In this document: piece by piece, positions 12,750 to 25,060 of the stretch
How positions within the stretch are numbered: position 1 is the stretch's first letter
How the letters are laid out: every line of letters begins with the position of its first letter
Origin: Gordionus sp. m RMFG-2023
Taxonomy: Eukaryota; Nematomorpha; Gordioida; Chordodea; Parachordodidae
Length of the DNA stretch: 64,000 bases
NCBI RefSeq assembly: GCF_954871325.1
Contig: NC_088775.1
Location: 72,207,561 to 72,271,560, forward strand
Direction of reading: 5' to 3'
The notes under the pieces: model-generated
Database searches by the model: none
What the model was told of the DNA's origin: nothing
The model's input: only the letters and a program-made list of their open reading frames with translations
Translations under genes and position numbers: made by a program

Positions 12750-13540
12750 CCGGGTAAAAAATTCTTTCACCAATTAAACCAAGGATAGGGTTACGAGTTT
12801 CTGGAAACTATACCCTCCAACAACCTCGACTTATTGCTGACCGCTGACGAGCTAAGATTTGCCATTGGATTACGGCTCAATTGCGAAATTGTTCTACCGT
12901 ACCAATGCAAACATTGCGAAACCAGCGTCGATCGCAAGGGCAGACATTGCCTCCATTGCCGCTTTTGCCGAGGCCGTTTTCCACGGCACACCAATTGCAA
13001 TGACATCATATTGCGCGCTCTCAAATCCGCAGGCATTCCATCAAGACTTGAACCGACCAGCATTTTTAGATCCGACGGAAAACGTCCTGATGGAATGTCC
13101 TTGATTCCTTGGTCAAGGGGCCAACTACTAGTCTGGGACTTCACCTGCATTGACCCAAATGCACCATCCAACCACAACGTCGATGCCCTCGCTCTAGCAG
13201 AAACTCGTAAAACATCAAATATAGTTCCATAGACCCCTCTTTCTTATTCATACCTATCGCCTGCTCTACTCTTACCACCTTCGGTAGCAAAGCTCTAAGT
13301 TTTTTTAAAGAATTAGGAAAACGGATTCGGGAAAAAACCGATCAGCCTAAAGAGTCCCTTTTTTTACGACAAAGACTTGCTACCGCCATCATTCCCTCTA
13401 ACTACCTAAGTTTCATCTCTTCCATTGAATAATCTCCTATGTCTATGCTCTCTCTCTCCCTTCTCTTTCCTAGTTTCCATTCTTTTATCCCTTACCCTTT
13501 CGCAAATTATATTTTTATATTTTTTTACCTTTATTAATAT
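12750..13540 (+). mobile_element. LINE with RLE-type nuclease, 3' fragment (copy 1)
   Basis: The coding tail runs from about 12800 to a stop at 13430-13432. A Cys/His cluster (CKHCETS, then HCLHCRFCRGRFPRH) is followed by a restriction-like endonuclease signature: RSDGKRPDGM with RPD, then LLVWDFTC about 15 residues on. This RPD...V-x-D layout is that of RLE-type non-LTR retrotransposons (R2-like superclade) and marks the very C-terminus. The tail ends with FLRQRLATAI. The frame is disrupted after ALALAETRK. The 3' untranslated part down to CCTTTATTAAT is shared with copy 2. It is 5'-truncated with no reverse transcriptase. Confidence 0.8.
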
Positions 13541-16307
13541 GTCAAATAAACAAAATATTTCAATAATTTGTCATATAAAAAAATATTCCAATAATATTTA
13601 TTTGTATTCGGACAATATAATTATATACTATTTGCTATTTGATTTGTTTTTGAATAGGCCTAATTTACATATATATCATATTCGATGAATTACATTATAT
13701 GTCTCCTGGGCTAAAGAAAATTTTAATACAATGGTCAGATGTATAAAAAAGTGTCTTGTAAAAAATAAAATCTAATTTATCACAATTATCTCACCTGGTT
13801 TCTTTAAATGTAGGTTTTTTAATTAAAAAAATTAAAATTTTTTAAAAATTATTACAAACCATAAAAAATTGTTAATAGTAAGAATAGGTTAATGGCATAC
13901 AGTTTTGAAAACTTAGTTACCTAAAGGAACATTGCTTTTTAATTATTGATAAAGTTTTAATACTTTCATTAATATTTTATCACGATTCACAAGTAACCCA
14001 AGCCAAATAGATTATAAATGCATAATGAACACCTTGATATAATGGCCATTTTTATTGATTCCACAAGCCATCCAAAATCATGTTCATGTTAACTCTTGTA
14101 ACCCCCCACAAAAGATATTTTTCGGCCATTGAATTTATCCTTCAAATTTGCTTTTAATGGGTTATTTAAAAAAATACCAAAAAAATATAGGCCCCAAAAT
14201 AAACCTTAGAAGCATCCTGGATACCGGCCTGATAATGTATGGGGTAAAGGACTCTTTAATAATTCAAATGGAAATATGAACTTCTCCCACTCTTCTCCAA
14301 AATCAAAATTAGCATAAAAAACAATTACCCCCCCCCCCCCTTATCAATATACCCCTCTCTACTCCCTATAGAAGAAGTCCCTGTTTGAAGGGGTGTCAAA
14401 TAGTTCGTGTAAAAAGTTTACATAATTTAAATTCAAAAAAAAATATATACATAAAAATTTTTTTTTTTTGTAATGCCAAAAATTATCATCATTTATAATC
14501 ATAATACGTACATATATAATATAATTATTATTTAAATTAAACATTTACCACAGATTGGATAAATTATTAACTATTATTATAATAAATCATCTTCCTTTTG
14601 TGATGTTACATATTAAATAAAATATAATGCCAACTCTAGTATTACATAACTAATTACAACAAAAATATACAAATTAATTACAAACCCATTTATGACGCTT
14701 CTTCTTACAAAAGTTTTTATTTTGGATCCAAAAAATCTTTATTTTTTTTTGTAAGTCAGGAATCAGAAATGAACTATGAATATTTTTTACTCCTCCCCTA
14801 TCCTACCTTTTATTATTTAAATTATGCCCTCCAGTTGTCAAATCAGACAGATTTTTTTTATAAAGAGGATATAAAATAAAACACATTTATAAACTTAGGC
14901 ATATCCATGATTTTTGTAAAGGGAGGCGGGTGGGGTTTTAGGTGTTTTATTGGATATTGGCAAAGAGGAGATTTCTCGCCCCTTCCCCCTCTTGGTTATT
15001 CCAATGGTTATAAATAAATTCTGAATTCCAAAAATATAATGAAAGCACATATATATTAATTCTAATTCCATCAAGAAATAAATTCGGATTTACCCCATGT
15101 TAAGGGTTGGTTTAGAATTAAACCTTCACAAAAAGTATTCTGGACATTAAGACCAGGACAAAATTATCCGAGACAAAAAACATTGGGTAAAAATACCCTC
15201 GGGCAATTTTTTTTAAATGGTTAGGAAAATGGGGAAGTTTTTAAAAAATTATTAATTTTTTTTCACACATAGTTGCCAATATTCATATAAAAACATTTAG
15301 ATAATGATAATGTGCATTATTTGGAGACGGGTGAGTTATTCGATGAAGGCTGAATCTACGCAAGGCGTGGTTGCAGGAAAAAAAATTTGATTATTTTTGC
15401 ATATTAAAATTAGATGGAAGAAAATCTATTTGTCTAGGTAGCATAGAACTCCAATTTTTAAACAGATAGAAATGGGAGAGTAGAGCAGAGTTAAAATGTG
15501 AACACATATTATATCAATATTTATAATACTAAAATATACTAATTTTAATATTTTTTAAATCGAAAAAAATTGATAGTATTTTTTCAAGAACCCAACTTTA
15601 TTTTAAACAAATCCATATTTACTATAATAAACTTTATATTTTAAAGGTTCTTATAAAACAATTTTTATTATATAATATGACTATATAAAAAAAATTATAA
15701 TACAAAATCGATTCATTAATATTATGATTTTCCTCCTAACATTTGGAATAAAGTCTAACAATATGATCATATTGCATTAAAAGGTTGAGCATTTATCGCA
15801 ATTTTCTTTTCTTATATTCTTAAACACCACCTAAACTTTCCTTTTTTAAAAAATTAATATTATTGAAGTTTTTTCTTCTTCCTCTATTTTAAAAATTTCA
15901 TTGTAGGGTAACCCTTAATGATTTGAATAATTAAAATTATATTTAGATTCAAACTTGGAGTTATGATCTTCGTAGCTAATAACTTGATATTTTTGGATCG
16001 AGTTTATTTTTTAAAGCAAAGATGCACCGAAGCACACGATTTTGGTTGATATACAACCAATTTCAAACCTCTGACTGATCCCAAAAATGAGAATTTACTC
16101 ATAAATTAAATTGCTTTTTTAAAATTACTATGATTTATATTTTAAAAAAAATCATTACAAATTTCTAAACCGATAGATAGAATGAATTGAATATGAATAA
16201 TGCAAATATTCGATTCGTATTTTTACTTCGATGAATTATATATCTTCATTATTTTTTTTAAAATAAATATAATAATAAATTAATTCCTTTGACATCTCTA
16301 TCGGATA
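13541..16307. other. 2.8-kb AT-rich stretch, nothing firm
   Basis: No supported gene. A 12-base C-run occurs at about 14329-14340. Open frames are short, AT-composed and without family resemblance. Confidence 0.45.
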
Positions 16308-16453
16308 TAGTGTTATTGAAAGGATCGATTTTTAAAAACGGCTAACCCAATATTTTAACAAAACAAACCTACCGATTTTGTTCATAGATGGAAGAAAAGT
16401 TTGAACACTTTAAAATTTTAAATCGGCTAAATCGAGTCGTTTAACAACACATT
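16308..16453. mobile_element. TAGTGTT-family palindromic MITE, degraded copy
   Basis: It starts TAGTGTTATTG and ends AACAACACATT. Inside, AAAACGGCTAACCCAATATT and a reverse-oriented AAATCGGCTAAATCGAG match the intact copy at 46541-46762. Flanks ATCGGATA and ATCAGATT share 6 of 8 bases. Confidence 0.6.
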
Positions 16454-17383
16454 ATCAGATTGGTATCTGCCAAAAAAGTGGTTTTGGTGCATAAGTGCTT
16501 TGTAATATAAATTTCATTAATTATTATAGGGTATATGTAAAGTGTAAAAAAAAATAAAGAGGGCAGTAATTAGATTACCTGGGTACAATTTATGATATTT
16601 AAAAAAAATACTAAAGTTGCCATAATCTTAGTTATCATTAAAATCTTATTTAATGCAATATATAATTTAATTAAACATTTTTTGGTGTTGAAGTTTATAT
16701 TTTAAAGGCTAGCTATAACCTCGGACTAATCATATCCCCGGTCTCCAATTAATCTTATTTTTTTTTATTTTAAGGAGAAGAGAGGAAAAAGGTAACATTA
16801 TTTTGATATACCTTTAAAAAAAATATATCTTCCCTATTTATATATTATACAAAACGAAGGTCATCGACGGATATTTATCATTTCTAAAACGTAAAATAAG
16901 TAGTATTTTTTTATAATAATAAAAACAAATTCTCATGAATTTAATAACGATTTAATAAATGTTTTTTTTATAAATTTTGAAAATGGTTAAATTGTATTTA
17001 TATATTATATAGTTTACTTACATATACAAATACAACATAATAATGTTATTAAAAAAAATTAAAAGTGAAATTGCATGTTTAACTCTTAAAATTATAACTA
17101 AAAATTTATGAAAATTACAAGATTTTAATTAATTAACGATCAAAAATCTGTACGATTCTTATTTCTTAACTCCGACCAACAATATATAACCCATTTAGAT
17201 TTCTAAAAAACATTTACCCGAAAATCAAAACACTAAAAGGGGGTGGGGATGTTATAAACGGGAAGATTAACATATTGTATAACATGCACATTAGACCCTG
17301 AAAAGAGAATTAAACTAAAATTGAATAATATCGCATATAATTAAACTAAACTGGACAATACAAATAATTCATTTTATAAATGT
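16454..17383. other. AT-rich DNA, nothing recognised
   Basis: No open frame or repeat match that I can support. Confidence 0.45.
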
Positions 17384-17755
17384 CAGTGACCTGCAGAGGC
17401 CAAAATTTTAGTCCCGGCCATGATTTGAAAACCAATTTTATTTTGCCTGGACTAGCCTTGATAAAATATATTCATTCTCAAGCCCGTCTTTTTGATCCGA
17501 TCCCTATTTTATTTTAAGTTAGGATCCGACCTGGAATTTTTTAAATTTAGTTATTTTGAATAATTTTGCAAATTGTTTCAAAAAGAAATTAAAAATATGA
17601 GGTAAGTAAATATTGCTCCATTATTTTACAATTGATATAATTTATATTTTTCAAAATCGGCCCAGCCTGATTTATAATTTTTGAGCCCAGCTAAGTTTTT
17701 AAAAGTCATAATCTTTCGGCTCAATGGGTCGGTTTACTGGACTTACAGGTCTCTG
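17384..17755. mobile_element. GGCCCGG-type MITE, diverged copy
   Basis: It begins CAGTGACCTGCAG and ends ACAGGTCTCTG, with degenerate CCCGGCC/CCCAGCC blocks between. These ends match the neighbouring element at 17838. No exact target duplication is seen. Confidence 0.55.
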
Positions 17756-17837
17756 AAAAATATGCGAAAATTTATGAATATAAAAGTTTTAAACTAATTA
17801 TTATTTGAAGCTAGATTTAAAACTATAATGTTTATTT

Positions 17838-17948
17838 CAGAGATCTGCAGTTGTATCATTTGCACGGGTCGGGTATTTAAAAAAAAATTTTTTAGACCCG
17901 GCCCGGGTATAATTACAAAAATACACTGGCCGGGCCTGCAGGTCTCTG
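17838..17948. mobile_element. Minimal GC-rich MITE with perfect 8-bp TSD
   Basis: This 111-bp element starts CAGAGATCTGCAG and ends CTGCAGGTCTCTG. It is flanked by identical GTTTATTT duplications at 17830-17837 and 17949-17956. Inside are two GGCCCGG-type blocks, one near each end. It is the smallest and best-delimited member of the GC-rich family here and fixes its ends and its hAT-type 8-bp target duplication. Confidence 0.85.
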
Positions 17949-17980
17949 GTTTATTTTCTCTATAAAAATATGATTTGTGT

Positions 17981-18120
17981 TAGGCTTGTTCTAATACAAA
18001 CAGAATAGTGCATCATTCGTAAGTGAATCGAATAATTTACGATTCCTTCGATTAATAAAATTTACTATTTGTATTTGATTCGAATTATTCTAATAATTCT
18101 TTTTTTTTTAAATATTATAA
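17981..18120. mobile_element. Left end of a TAGGCCTATTC-type hAT element
   Basis: TAGGCTTGTTC, then AACAGAATAGTGC and GAATCGAATAATTTACGATTC, match the left end of the element at 38201. No matching right end was found, so this is a fragment. Confidence 0.5.
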
Positions 18121-19324
18121 TTTTAATTATTGTTTATCTAATAATAAAACAGAAAAAAATTATTATTCTGTGTCCAAAATACCAGAAAAATCGATTCGCA
18201 AACTTTTGAAACTTAATAGAAAAAAGAAGAAATAAGCTTTTAATATAAAATAAAAACTTGTTCAAAATATAATTCTATAAAATTTTAAAAATTTTACATA
18301 CGATTTCATTAAAATTTTAAAGCTTCTGATAGTTTTAAAACTTTTGCAATTTTTTTTAAAAAAGATTTTGAACATATCCCCTTATAAGACAATTTATTTT
18401 TGATTGTATATAATGTTTATATAATTCGATAAATAAAAGCTTATTTATCATTAAAGTTTTGTAAAAATTTTTTCTTCAAGTTCTGGACATAACCTTATTA
18501 AAATTTTTATCAAAATGTTATATAAGGTTTATTTTAACAATATCTTTCAATGTGTTGGTGCATCCCGATATCATGTGGAAAGAAGTATTATATTTTTTTA
18601 GAACAAAACTTTTTACCACTATAAAAGAGGAAGATGGGAAACTTTAACTCTTCCCGCAGGATTTGACTGATAAAAAGATCAGACATGGGTCAAATCTACT
18701 GTAGGTTACTAATTGTATATTATTTCCAGTTCGTTTAATCCTTCCCCTCATCCACTTTACTCTATTGTCCTATCGAATTAATTTTTTGCCTTGTATTTAT
18801 AATTAATTTCCTTGGTATGTAAAACATTTTTATTACACTAATATGCTCAAAGGTATTCATTTTTTTTTGTTTATCCCTACTAAATTTTCATTAAAAAATA
18901 TTAATCATTCATTTATTTAATATATTTTATACTTTTTTTATTATTATAATTTATAAATTTTGTAATTTTTTGGTTGATGTTATTATGTAAAAAAGAATCT
19001 AGATTTTTGTACTTTTTAATGCATTTTTATCTCAATTTTCACTTTTGAATAACTTCAAACAAATTTATCATTAAAAAAAAATTTTTTTTAATAATAAACT
19101 CTGTTTTGTTATCTAAAAATTAAAAAATTTAATTTTTTAAAATATAATTACTTGGAATTAGATCAATCAAATATAAAATATAAGAAAAAATAGTAGATAA
19201 ATTTTATAATCAAACCACGCATAATTATTTTTAAAACTACCGTTAAATAATTTTATAAAATGTACTCCATTATGGCGTTATAGATCCTTTTTTTATTAAT
19301 AAAAATACCTGGAGAGGTACCTAT
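18121..19324. other. AT-rich DNA, nothing recognised
   Basis: No supported gene or repeat; long A and T tracts dominate. Confidence 0.45.
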
Positions 19325-19450
19325 TAGAGATCTGCAAGTTAAAATTTATTTAAACCCAGCCTGACCTTACCTTTAGGGAAAAAACCTTCCAAACCAAACT
19401 TTAACATATAAATGATTCATATTCCTAACCCAAACCGGAAATCAAAATAT
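19325..19450. repeat. Fragment of a GGCCCGG-type MITE end
   Basis: TAGAGATCTGCAAG followed by CCCAGCCTGACC resembles the left end of the GC-rich MITEs (compare 52952). No right end is recognisable. Confidence 0.35.
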
Positions 19451-19555
19451 AAAAAATAGATTTTTTTTTCCGGTCATAGGTTACTTTATTTGAATATTTA
19501 TTGATATAATATGTTATCAAAATGTAATATCATATAAATAATTTTTTTAAAAGAT

Positions 19556-20815
19556 GAAATTAATAAAGGTGAAAAATGTAGAAATAGAGTTTACGGGAAA
19601 GGATAGGGGATAAAAAAAGAAAGCTAGGAATATGGAAGGTTATTCAATGAAAGAGATAAAACTTAGATAGTTAGAGCAAATAATGGCGGTAGCAAGTCTT
19701 TGACGTAAGAAGAGGGATTCCCTTAGGCTAATCGGTGTTTTCGCCAATCCGTTTGCCTAATTCTTTAAATAAAACGTTGAGTTTTGCTACCGAAGGGGTT
19801 AGAATGGAGCAGGCGATGGGTATGAATAAGAAAGAAGGGTCTAAGGAACTGTACTTTATGATTTTTAAAGATTCTGCGAGGGCGAGGGCATCGACATTGT
19901 GATTAGATGGTGCATTTGGGTCAATGCAGGTAAAATCCCAAACCAGGAGCTGACCTCTTGACCAAGGAATCAAGGACATATAAAACCCGGCCGAAGGCCA
20001 TTGGGGGTATGGAAGAAGTTTACCATCGGTTCTAAATTCTGGTTGGTTCAAGTGTAGATGGAATCCCGCTGATTTGAGGGCGCGTAGTATGATATCGTTG
20101 CATTTTGCGTGCCGTGAAAAACGGCCTCGACAAAAGCAACAATGGAGACAATGTCTACCCTTGCTATTGACAGTGGTTTAGCAATATTTCGCAATTGAGC
20201 CGTAATCCAATAGCAAATCTTAGCTTGTCAACGGAGAGCAACAAATCAAGGTTATTAGATGGTATGGTTTCCAGAAACTGGTAACCAGATCCTTGGTTCA
20301 ATTGGTAAAACTATATGATCGTCGTCGTGAAAGCTCGATTTTAGGTAAGCGAAAGAGCCTTTGTTGAGTGGAATATCCCAGTCTCTCTGTAAACATGAGG
20401 AGTGTCGTGGAGTATCTGGGACAACGAATTGTCTCAAATGGTCTGGGCTTCAGCTAATAAGGGGTCAGGGAAGTTAGAAAGATGGCTAATGTGTAGTCAG
20501 ATGAAAGACGGGAGGCGATGAAACCACTAATGGAAAGAGTTAGAGATGAGCGTAAGCCGATACCCACGAACTTGCATGGAAGTGATGCTTGTAACTATGA
20601 ATTATGGTTAAAGCGGAGATTAAGGATCTCTTCAGCGAGAGATTTAACTGAGATTTCGAATGATTTTAATGAGTCGGGGAATTTGAAAATTGAGGTGGAT
20701 CGAAGGGCATAAAGAATTTTAGGAATGTAGTAAAAGTTTTTGAGGAGAAAAAAAGCTTGATGAGGAGGTAAAAACTTAGAGATGTTTTTAAAATGAAGTA
20801 AGCTGGATTACCCTA
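19556..20815 (-). mobile_element. LINE with RLE-type nuclease, 5'-truncated (copy 2)
   Basis: Read on the minus strand, it carries the region downstream of the reverse transcriptase: FYYIPKILYALRSTSIFKFP near 20720, matching copy 3's NIPRILFALRSTPIFKYP. Then follow the finger region (RHCLHCCFCRGRFSRH) and the nuclease tail SLIPWSRGQLLVWDFTC, identical to copy 1 over that stretch. The stop is at 19640-19642 and the 3' tail matches copy 1. The frame is broken in more than one place. The conserved RPD of the nuclease is replaced in frame by unrelated residues from a GC-rich patch (19979-20022), so this copy cannot encode a normal nuclease. Confidence 0.8.
19979..20022. repeat. GC-rich palindromic patch replacing the LINE nuclease RPD codons
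   Basis: Against copy 1, about a dozen bases covering RPDG are replaced here by about 40 bp starting ATATAAAACCCGGCCGAAGG and containing GGGGGTATGG. The same start and the same GGGGGTATGG occur at 2092-2180 inside a hAT element. The reading frame is kept. Confidence 0.55.
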
Positions 20816-21160
20816 ATATTAATTAATTTTTATAGTATTCTATAAGAAATTCTCTAAAAATGAATAAAATTATAAAATAATATATAGATCAAACCATAAT
20901 TAATTGATATCACTAATTTAATCAGAGTTTATTCTATGCATGAAAATTACAAAATATTTACAAAAATATTTAGAGTTTTTAGGTAAAATTTGATCAAAAA
21001 TTTTTATTTTTTTTAAAAAAATCTTCAAAGAATTTTGCTCAAAAATATTTTGAAGATTTTTTTTACAAAGGATTTAATTCAAAACATAAACAATAACAAA
21101 AATCATATTTCCAAACGAAATTCAGCCCCATATTCCTGAAATAAAACAATTAAATAAAAA
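20816..21160. other. AT-rich DNA, nothing recognised
   Basis: No gene or repeat is supported between the LINE copy and the small membrane-protein frame. Confidence 0.45.
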
Positions 21161-21361
21161 TTAATTACAATAATCTGAGCCCGACTCGTATAGGTTAGGT
21201 TTTCGGGGTTTCTCCCTTACATACATAGCCCATGCCAAAAAATTATTTTTAAGCCATGGTCGGGTAATTTTATAATTCCAAAAGGAAAAAATTATTCCTG
21301 CTTGAATAAAAGCAAAAGAAATAAATAAACCCAACAAAATGTTCTTTCCAGTCAATATCAT
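21161..21361 (-). CDS. Small single-pass membrane protein, unrecognised
   Basis: An uninterrupted 66-codon frame begins MILTGKNILLGLFISF. Residues about 7-28 form a hydrophobic membrane segment (ILLGLFISFAFIQAGIIFSF). A basic, proline- and tryptophan-containing tail follows (KITRPWLKNN, REKPRKPNLYESG). Use of C/G-ending codons in the tail (CGA, AAC, GAG, TCG) is unlike random AT-rich DNA, which is why I regard it as probably real. The layout resembles small mitochondrial inner-membrane or assembly proteins, but I could not match it to one. It lies alone between a LINE copy and blank DNA. It could also be one exon of a longer gene. Confidence 0.4.
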   Translation of the reverse strand: MILTGKNILLGLFISFAFIQAGIIFSFWNYKITRPWLKNNFLAWAMYVREKPRKPNLYESGSDYCN

Positions 21362-23855
21362 AAACTAACGTTTATTCATTTAAAGTTTAATAAATCCTAA
21401 GTTAAATCAAAAAGTTAAAAAATAAAATGAAGGGGCTAAATTTATTTTATTACCGAACCTTACTTAAAAATACCAATTAAACCTTTTTCTTACTTTGCAA
21501 TGTAGGCTACGGATTATTATTTGAATTTTCATAGCCCTCTAGACCTCCTAAACCAATGACGGATGCCTACCTGATAACTAAATAATCTAATAATTCAATA
21601 AGAAAATGTATATTCCCTCTAACTTGACTAGGATGGTATCCCCTCCCTCCCAAGATTTTAATAACATAATTGCACCCCCCCCCCTCCCCACCTTTACTCA
21701 TATCAGAGATAAAGGACCCAACAAAGTTATAAAGTGTCGTTTTCAATATTTTAAAGGGTTTAGAATAATATAATATTAAATTAATAAATACTAAAATAGA
21801 GCGTAGATAAATCGGGTATAACTTAGATCCACACATGGAACTGCCCTAGTCCAAATCTTATACAATCAAACTCAAATGGGTAGACTCGTACAAACATTCT
21901 CATTGACCCAGCCTGGCCAGACCTTGCCTTGAAAATTTTTATTCGGGCCAAATAAATTTATTATTTTGTTTTCCGAATTTTATAAATATTATTTCTTGAT
22001 TATCTCTTCGGGACCAAATTGCATAGAACTTTATTTTAGATCGAAATTAATAACCAAGTTGCGATCAATCGAAAACGGTACGCCCCCTCCCCCTTTATTA
22101 TAATGTTTATTTTTTAAAGTACGAAAAATAAATAAGGAATACAACGCGTGCTAATTTAGAAATAACATCTATATTTTAATATTATTTTATTCTCATTTTT
22201 ATTTGAATAAATAATAAATTTAAATAATAACTTATTTCATTATTTTTATATTATTACCTTTTTACGATTAAAAAAAATATATACTAATCAATAATTAGCC
22301 GATTTAATGTGAGAAATGTATTTTAGAAAGGAATATTTTTATTACCTTACAAGAATTTTGTTTACAGTTGAGTAAACGACAAAAAAAAATCGTTTATGTT
22401 AAATACCGATGTTGGATTCTAAAATAAATCAATTTAAATTAATTTTATGCAAAAATTTAAATAATTTGTCTTGGAAAAGAGAAAAAAAAAATTGTTTTTA
22501 AATTTAAAAGAAATTTAAATTAAAATGGAAAACTAAACATAGGTAATAGAATTTACAATAATTAAGTATATAATTATACGTTAAAAATTTTAAAGGCAAT
22601 TTATGTATGATTAAAAAATAAATGAGAACGTTATGTTACCTTGCACTAAATAAATCTTCCTTTTTGTCATATTTATTTTCTTAGACATTAATTGTATTCA
22701 TTTCTAGACAAAATCTAAAAAATTAAGTCAAAAATCAATATTTTTTTTTAATATTTCTTACTTCAAAATTTGTATTTTATAATTTTCTGAAGGTGCTCTT
22801 AGTAATTTTGATGGGGCACGTTTTAAAATATTATGACTAATTGTATTATATACATAAAAGGATCATTTAAAAAAATTAAAACTATACAAAGTGTCCTTTA
22901 TGAAGCAATATTATAATATCCCAAATTTTCATATATTTGATTTGAACTTATCAATTAAGGCAAAAATATATTTAAATTGGTAACAATTCTTCCATAAAAA
23001 TAATATAACTGTTCTAAAGTATAAAACATATATATTTTTTTACTAATTGCCACCTTTGTGAGGTTAAAAAGGCTTCAAAAATAACATAATTGTTTTTCGT
23101 AATAATCGAACATTTAGTATATAATTCTTCTGAAAACAATTATGAAAAAAAATAATATGTAGTTTGCTATTTTATTATTATATCTACCAATAAAATGCCA
23201 ATATAATTTTAATTTTTTTACAGCTCTTATTTTTCCCATTTATATTACATTATAATAGGTTAAATGAGATTTCATAAATTGACTTATATTAGTTAAGTAT
23301 ACTCTATAATTACAATTTCATCTTTTTTTCGATCTAATCTAGAATAAATTTATCAAAAATATTATTTATCGTACAATTTAATTTCTGCCTCAAAATGCCA
23401 GTTCTTTCAGGGGTCAATATCAAATTATATAAGAGTTTTCATTTTGGGTATTAATTTTTGTAATAAGGGTGTGGCTTAAAAACATGAAGAAGGTTAATAA
23501 ATAAATTTGACCTCAAAACCTGCCGTGGGCTAAGGTATATAGAGATCCAGTGATTGAGTTGCAATCTATTAAAAATCAAAGAAGAGCTACTTAATAATAC
23601 AAAATATTTTATATAAAATTTTTTGTATTATATAATATATATAAATGATGGAAAATAATATTAAAAAGGTATTATCAAAAACCAAATAAATAACTAATAT
23701 TATCTTCTCAATGCCATCGCCTTGCAATATTTAATTTATAATGATTAAAATTAATCTATGATCACTAATATTGGAAGTTTTATAATCTTTCTTATAGATT
23801 ATTAATGTTTATTTTAAATCCCTTTCAATTAGAAACCCCGAACAACTGCATTTTT
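21362..23855. other. 2.5-kb AT-rich stretch, nothing firm
   Basis: No gene is supported. CCCAGCCTGGCCAG near 21908 may be a scrap of a GC-rich MITE. A C-run occurs at about 21675-21684. Confidence 0.4.
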
Positions 23856-25060
23856 GCGTTTCCGTTCCGGTCTAGAATTGCTCCATTCCATCTTTCGGAA
23901 CGTTCCAAGAAAAATATCTAAATATATTTAAATCTACATATTTAAATTAGTCTTTATTTAATCATTAAATGAATCAATCATTACATCGAAGCAATAATAT
24001 ATTTTCTAAAAGATTATCAATTATAATGGTTCTTTGTGGTGTTAGTTTAAATTTGAGTGTCGAAAAACAGTTCAACACTTACCTGGCTACATGGAGTTGT
24101 TAATACTATTTAGGCCAATTCATACAGGATAGAATTTTTTATTTTATTCAAACTTTTTGATTTATCTGGATGATCCGCTCGAAATTTTTTTATAGTTTAT
24201 AGAATATCATCCTTTAGAAAAACATGGGTTTTTCTTTTTTATCCTTAGGCCTTAGAAACATTTCTAATTCATCATATTCTTGCTATTTTCAGAAAGTTTA
24301 TCCGAATTATTTATTATATTTAAATCTTCATCCTTAAAATTTTTAATATGTTACCATGTTGCCAATAAATAATTTATAACTTTATTATTTTCCTCTTCGT
24401 TCAAATGAGATTTAAACCTAAGATATAGATATATGACAGAACAAAGTAATTAATTCATTAGCATTTATTCCCCTTTGCTGAGAGCTGAAATTAATTCTTG
24501 TGATAACAAGGAATTAATTTTTGAACCTTACTTTACATTTGGTTCTTTAACCTATAAAGTCACCTGGAAAAATGCTCTTTTTGGAATATTAAGCTTGCTT
24601 CCTTTGAGGCCACCAATTTTCTAGTTTACCAATCTTCATCGGAGAAAAAGATATCAGGGTGTACCATTTGTAAGGATTTAGAAAATAAAAGAACCTTAAT
24701 GCACCTGTTTATTATAGAAATAAATAAGAAATTTATTTATAATTTCAGCCTGGAACCTTCCATAAATTTACTCAAATTTCCATTCCTCCCTGCTTTCAAT
24801 ATACTGGATTATTTTTTAAAGAAAATAAGTCAATAAGAGTTTTAAATGAAAATGATATCAATGAGATTTCGTTCAAGAAGTAATTTTTAAATTCTATCAA
24901 CTTTGCATCAATTAAATTACTTGAACTATTTCTCTGTGGTGTATAGCAAAAATTAGACTTTTTGATGCCCTTGTATCTATAAAATTTAGTGGTCCTGCAT
25001 AAAGGGGGATTATGAATTACGCCGTTGCTTTTATCACAAGTCACAAATTGCAAATGTAAA
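23856..25060 (-). mobile_element. Possible degraded DNA transposon
   Basis: At 23860-23915 palindrome-like GC-containing segments (TTCCGTTCCGG, CGGAACGTTCC) resemble transposon ends. The minus strand then has broken coding-like stretches, including an 85-codon frame at 24796-25053 with CDKSNGVIHNPPLC. No motif allows a family call, and no matching right end or target duplication is clear. Confidence 0.25.

Noticed and set aside
12791-13177. 128-codon minus-strand frame over LINE copy 1
   Set aside because: Shadow of the LINE coding strand, which carries the nuclease motifs on the plus strand.
13425-13688. 87-codon plus-strand frame
   Set aside because: It lies in the 3' tail of LINE copy 1 and following AT-rich DNA, with an Ile/Leu/Tyr-rich composition expected by chance.
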